Below, in pieces: positions 62,664 through 64,000 of a stretch of 64,000 bases of DNA. Every line of letters begins with the position of its first letter. The stretch's first letter is position 1. This DNA is from JAANXG01 sp034520625 (GTDB taxonomy: Bacteria > Pseudomonadota > Gammaproteobacteria > Arenicellales > JAANXG01), in contig JAXHNI010000009.1 of the NCBI GenBank assembly GCA_034520625.1, forward strand, positions 372,001 through 436,000. The letters are read 5' to 3'. A program made the translations under genes and the position numbers. The notes beneath the pieces are model-generated. The model searched no databases. It was not told where the DNA came from and worked only from the letters and a program-made list of their open reading frames with translations.

Positions 62664-64000
62664 GCCGTGGGTTCCCTGCGGTCAGCGGCGGAACGGTCCA
62701 ACGCCGGCGCCCGTTCCAGTTGGTCGTCCAGGGCGCGGCCGAAGTCGCCGCGGCTGCGGGCCAGGGGGGCGAGCAGCCGGTACACGACGGGCGTGATGTA
62801 CAGGGTCGCCAGGATGGCGAATCCGAGGCCGCCGAAAATCACCCAGCCGATGGAGCCGCGGGCTTCCGAGCCCGGGCCGGTGCTCAGAATCAACGGCACG
62901 CCCGCCAGCGATGTGGACAGCATGGTCATGGTAACCGGCCTCAGCCGGATCGCCGCGGCCTCCTGGGCCGCTTCCGCGACGGTCCGTCCCTGGTCCCGGA
63001 GCTGGTTGGCGAACTCCACGATCAGGATACCGTTCTTGGCCATCAGGCCTACGAGCATGACCAGCCCGATCTGGCTGTAGATGTTCAGGGACGTGCCGGA
63101 CAGCCAGAGGGCCAGAACCGCCGCCGCCAGGCCGAACGGCACGGTAACCATGATGACCAGGGCGCTGGCGAAGCTCTCGAACTGCGCTGCCAGCACCAGC
63201 AGCACCACCACCAGCGCGATGGCGAAGGTGATCAGCATGTCGCGGGTGGTTTCCTGGAGCGCTTCGGCCTGACCTTCCAACACCAGGTTGATGCCCGGTG
63301 GAAGGGTCTCCGCCGCCAGGGTCTCCAGGTCGCGGACAGCCCGGGCGAGCGGCACGTCCGGGTCCAGGGTTGCTTCCACCTCGATGGCCCGCCGCTGGCC
63401 TTGGCGTTCCAGCTCCGTCGCCGCGCCGCTTTCCTCCAGGCTGACCAGGGACGACAGCGGTACAACCCGCCCGCCGGCGGTGGAGACATACAGGTTGCGC
63501 AGGTCGTCCGAATCGTTGATCGCTCCGTAGCGCGACTCGATCATAACGGGGACGGAATCGTCCTCGACGTTGAGCTCGGCGACCTCGGAGCCGTCCACCA
63601 TGGCCCGCAGGGTGGAGGCGATGCCGGCGATGTCCACGCCCAGGTCCGCCGCCCGCTCGCGGTCGATGACCACGGACACCTGTGGCTGGGTGGTGGAGTA
63701 TTCCATAACCGGGTTCCGGATGGCGGGGATGCGCTGCTCGATGGCGTCAACCATCTCGTCAGCGGCCTCCGCGATGGATTCATAGTCCGAACCGGTGACC
63801 GCGAACTCGATCTCGGAGCCGCCCCCGCCGCGTATGCTCAGGCTGTTGGGGTTGCGCACACCGGCCCGGGCGCCGGGTATGCCGTTGAGCGCCGGTGTCA
63901 GCCTGGCGGCGATCTCCTGCTGGCGGCGCCGCTCGCCCCAGGGCGCCAGCGGCGCCGTCACGTAGCCCCGGTGCAGGTCCCAGCGCCCGATGATCGAGAA
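62660..64000 (-). CDS. RND efflux pump inner-membrane transporter, C-terminal part (5' end outside window)
   Basis: The gene continues past the right edge; the frame is open through 64000 (visible 446 residues, reading FSIIGRWDLHRGY just inside the edge). PALNGIPGARAGVRNPNSLS, VSVVIDRERAADLGVDIAGI and VPLSSLVSLEESGAATELER are pore- and docking-domain blocks of AcrB/MexB-type pumps, followed by membrane segments (TFAIALVVVLLVLAAQFESF, GLVMLVGLMAKNGILIVEFA, RLRPVTMTMLSTSLAGVPLI). The charged membrane aspartates of the relay lie upstream, outside. The MFP partner must also be outside. The substrate is unknown. Confidence 0.92.
   Translation of the reverse strand, partial: FSIIGRWDLHRGYVTAPLAPWGERRRQQEIAARLTPALNGIPGARAGVRNPNSLSIRGGGGSEIEFAVTGSDYESIAEAADEMVDAIEQRIPAIRNPVMEYSTTQPQVSVVIDRERAADLGVDIAGIASTLRAMVDGSEVAELNVEDDSVPVMIESRYGAINDSDDLRNLYVSTAGGRVVPLSSLVSLEESGAATELERQGQRRAIEVEATLDPDVPLARAVRDLETLAAETLPPGINLVLEGQAEALQETTRDMLITFAIALVVVLLVLAAQFESFASALVIMVTVPFGLAAAVLALWLSGTSLNIYSQIGLVMLVGLMAKNGILIVEFANQLRDQGRTVAEAAQEAAAIRLRPVTMTMLSTSLAGVPLILSTGPGSEARGSIGWVIFGGLGFAILATLYITPVVYRLLAPLARSRGDFGRALDDQLERAPALDRSAADRREPTA

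Overview
The window looks like chromosomal DNA of a high-GC gammaproteobacterium. The evidence is RlmM (a gammaproteobacterial rRNA methylase), the conserved tesA/ybbA/ybbP trio, argS followed by an FtsN-like SPOR gene, a PutA-type proline oxidiser, ATP-type PckA and SfsA. No genus can be assigned from sequence alone. Gene density is high, many starts are GTG or TTG, and many neighbours overlap by 4 bases. I saw no rRNA, tRNA, CRISPR array, transposase, integrase or phage gene.

Layout. 1-3.4 kb: end of a propionyl-CoA carboxylase beta gene, its biotin subunit and the MeaB GTPase; the methylmalonyl-CoA epimerase of the same pathway sits at 23.7 kb. 3.5-7.6 kb: envelope proteins (small lipoproteins, a glycine-zipper/SH3 protein) and an MDR oxidoreductase. 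7.9-14 kb: a threonine-synthase-like enzyme facing a complete polar amino-acid ABC operon and a SAF-domain homoserine-dehydrogenase-like gene. 14.4-16.2 kb: recQ. 16.3-24.7 kb: accessory metabolism (DUF4856 protein, sterol-desaturase-like enzyme, non-pyrrolysine MttB-family methyltransferase, Bcr/CflA exporter, lone EhuB-like binding protein, Mce, a thioesterase). 24.7-30.5 kb: FabD-like acyltransferase, SPOR protein, argS, priA. 30.9-35.4 kb: fructosamine kinase, DUF4404, Nudix hydrolase, methyltransferase, pckA. 35.5-39.8 kb: an AttEFGH-type export operon with a fused permease. 39.8-50.5 kb: EEP nuclease-like gene, FAD oxidase plus SfsA, a diguanylate cyclase, a phosphatase, tesA/ybbA/ybbP, DUF1622. 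50.5-56.8 kb: putA, hemE, pyrF, rlmM. 57.2-58.8 kb: remnant of a dimethylglycine/sarcosine-dehydrogenase-type gene, a LysE exporter and a small periplasmic protein. 59-64 kb: an RND pump gene, its outer-membrane channel, a small-molecule kinase and a divergent enolase, each overlapping the next by 4 bases.

Themes. Propionate carbon enters through PccAB, Mce and MeaB, and PckA gives a gluconeogenic exit. Several genes point to uptake or breakdown of amino acids and methylated amines (ABC operon, EhuB-like protein, MttB homologue, FAD oxidase, PutA, GcvT-domain remnant).

Most unusual signals: (1) a three-copy intergenic palindrome at 7.7, 14.2 and 57.0 kb whose long arms differ between copies by matched changes while the central loop is almost invariant; (2) the efflux-kinase-enolase operon, whose enolase keeps most catalytic residues but has replaced two active-site positions; (3) DnaA-box-like sites in an AT-rich gap beside priA. 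These are reading-based inferences; no database search was run.
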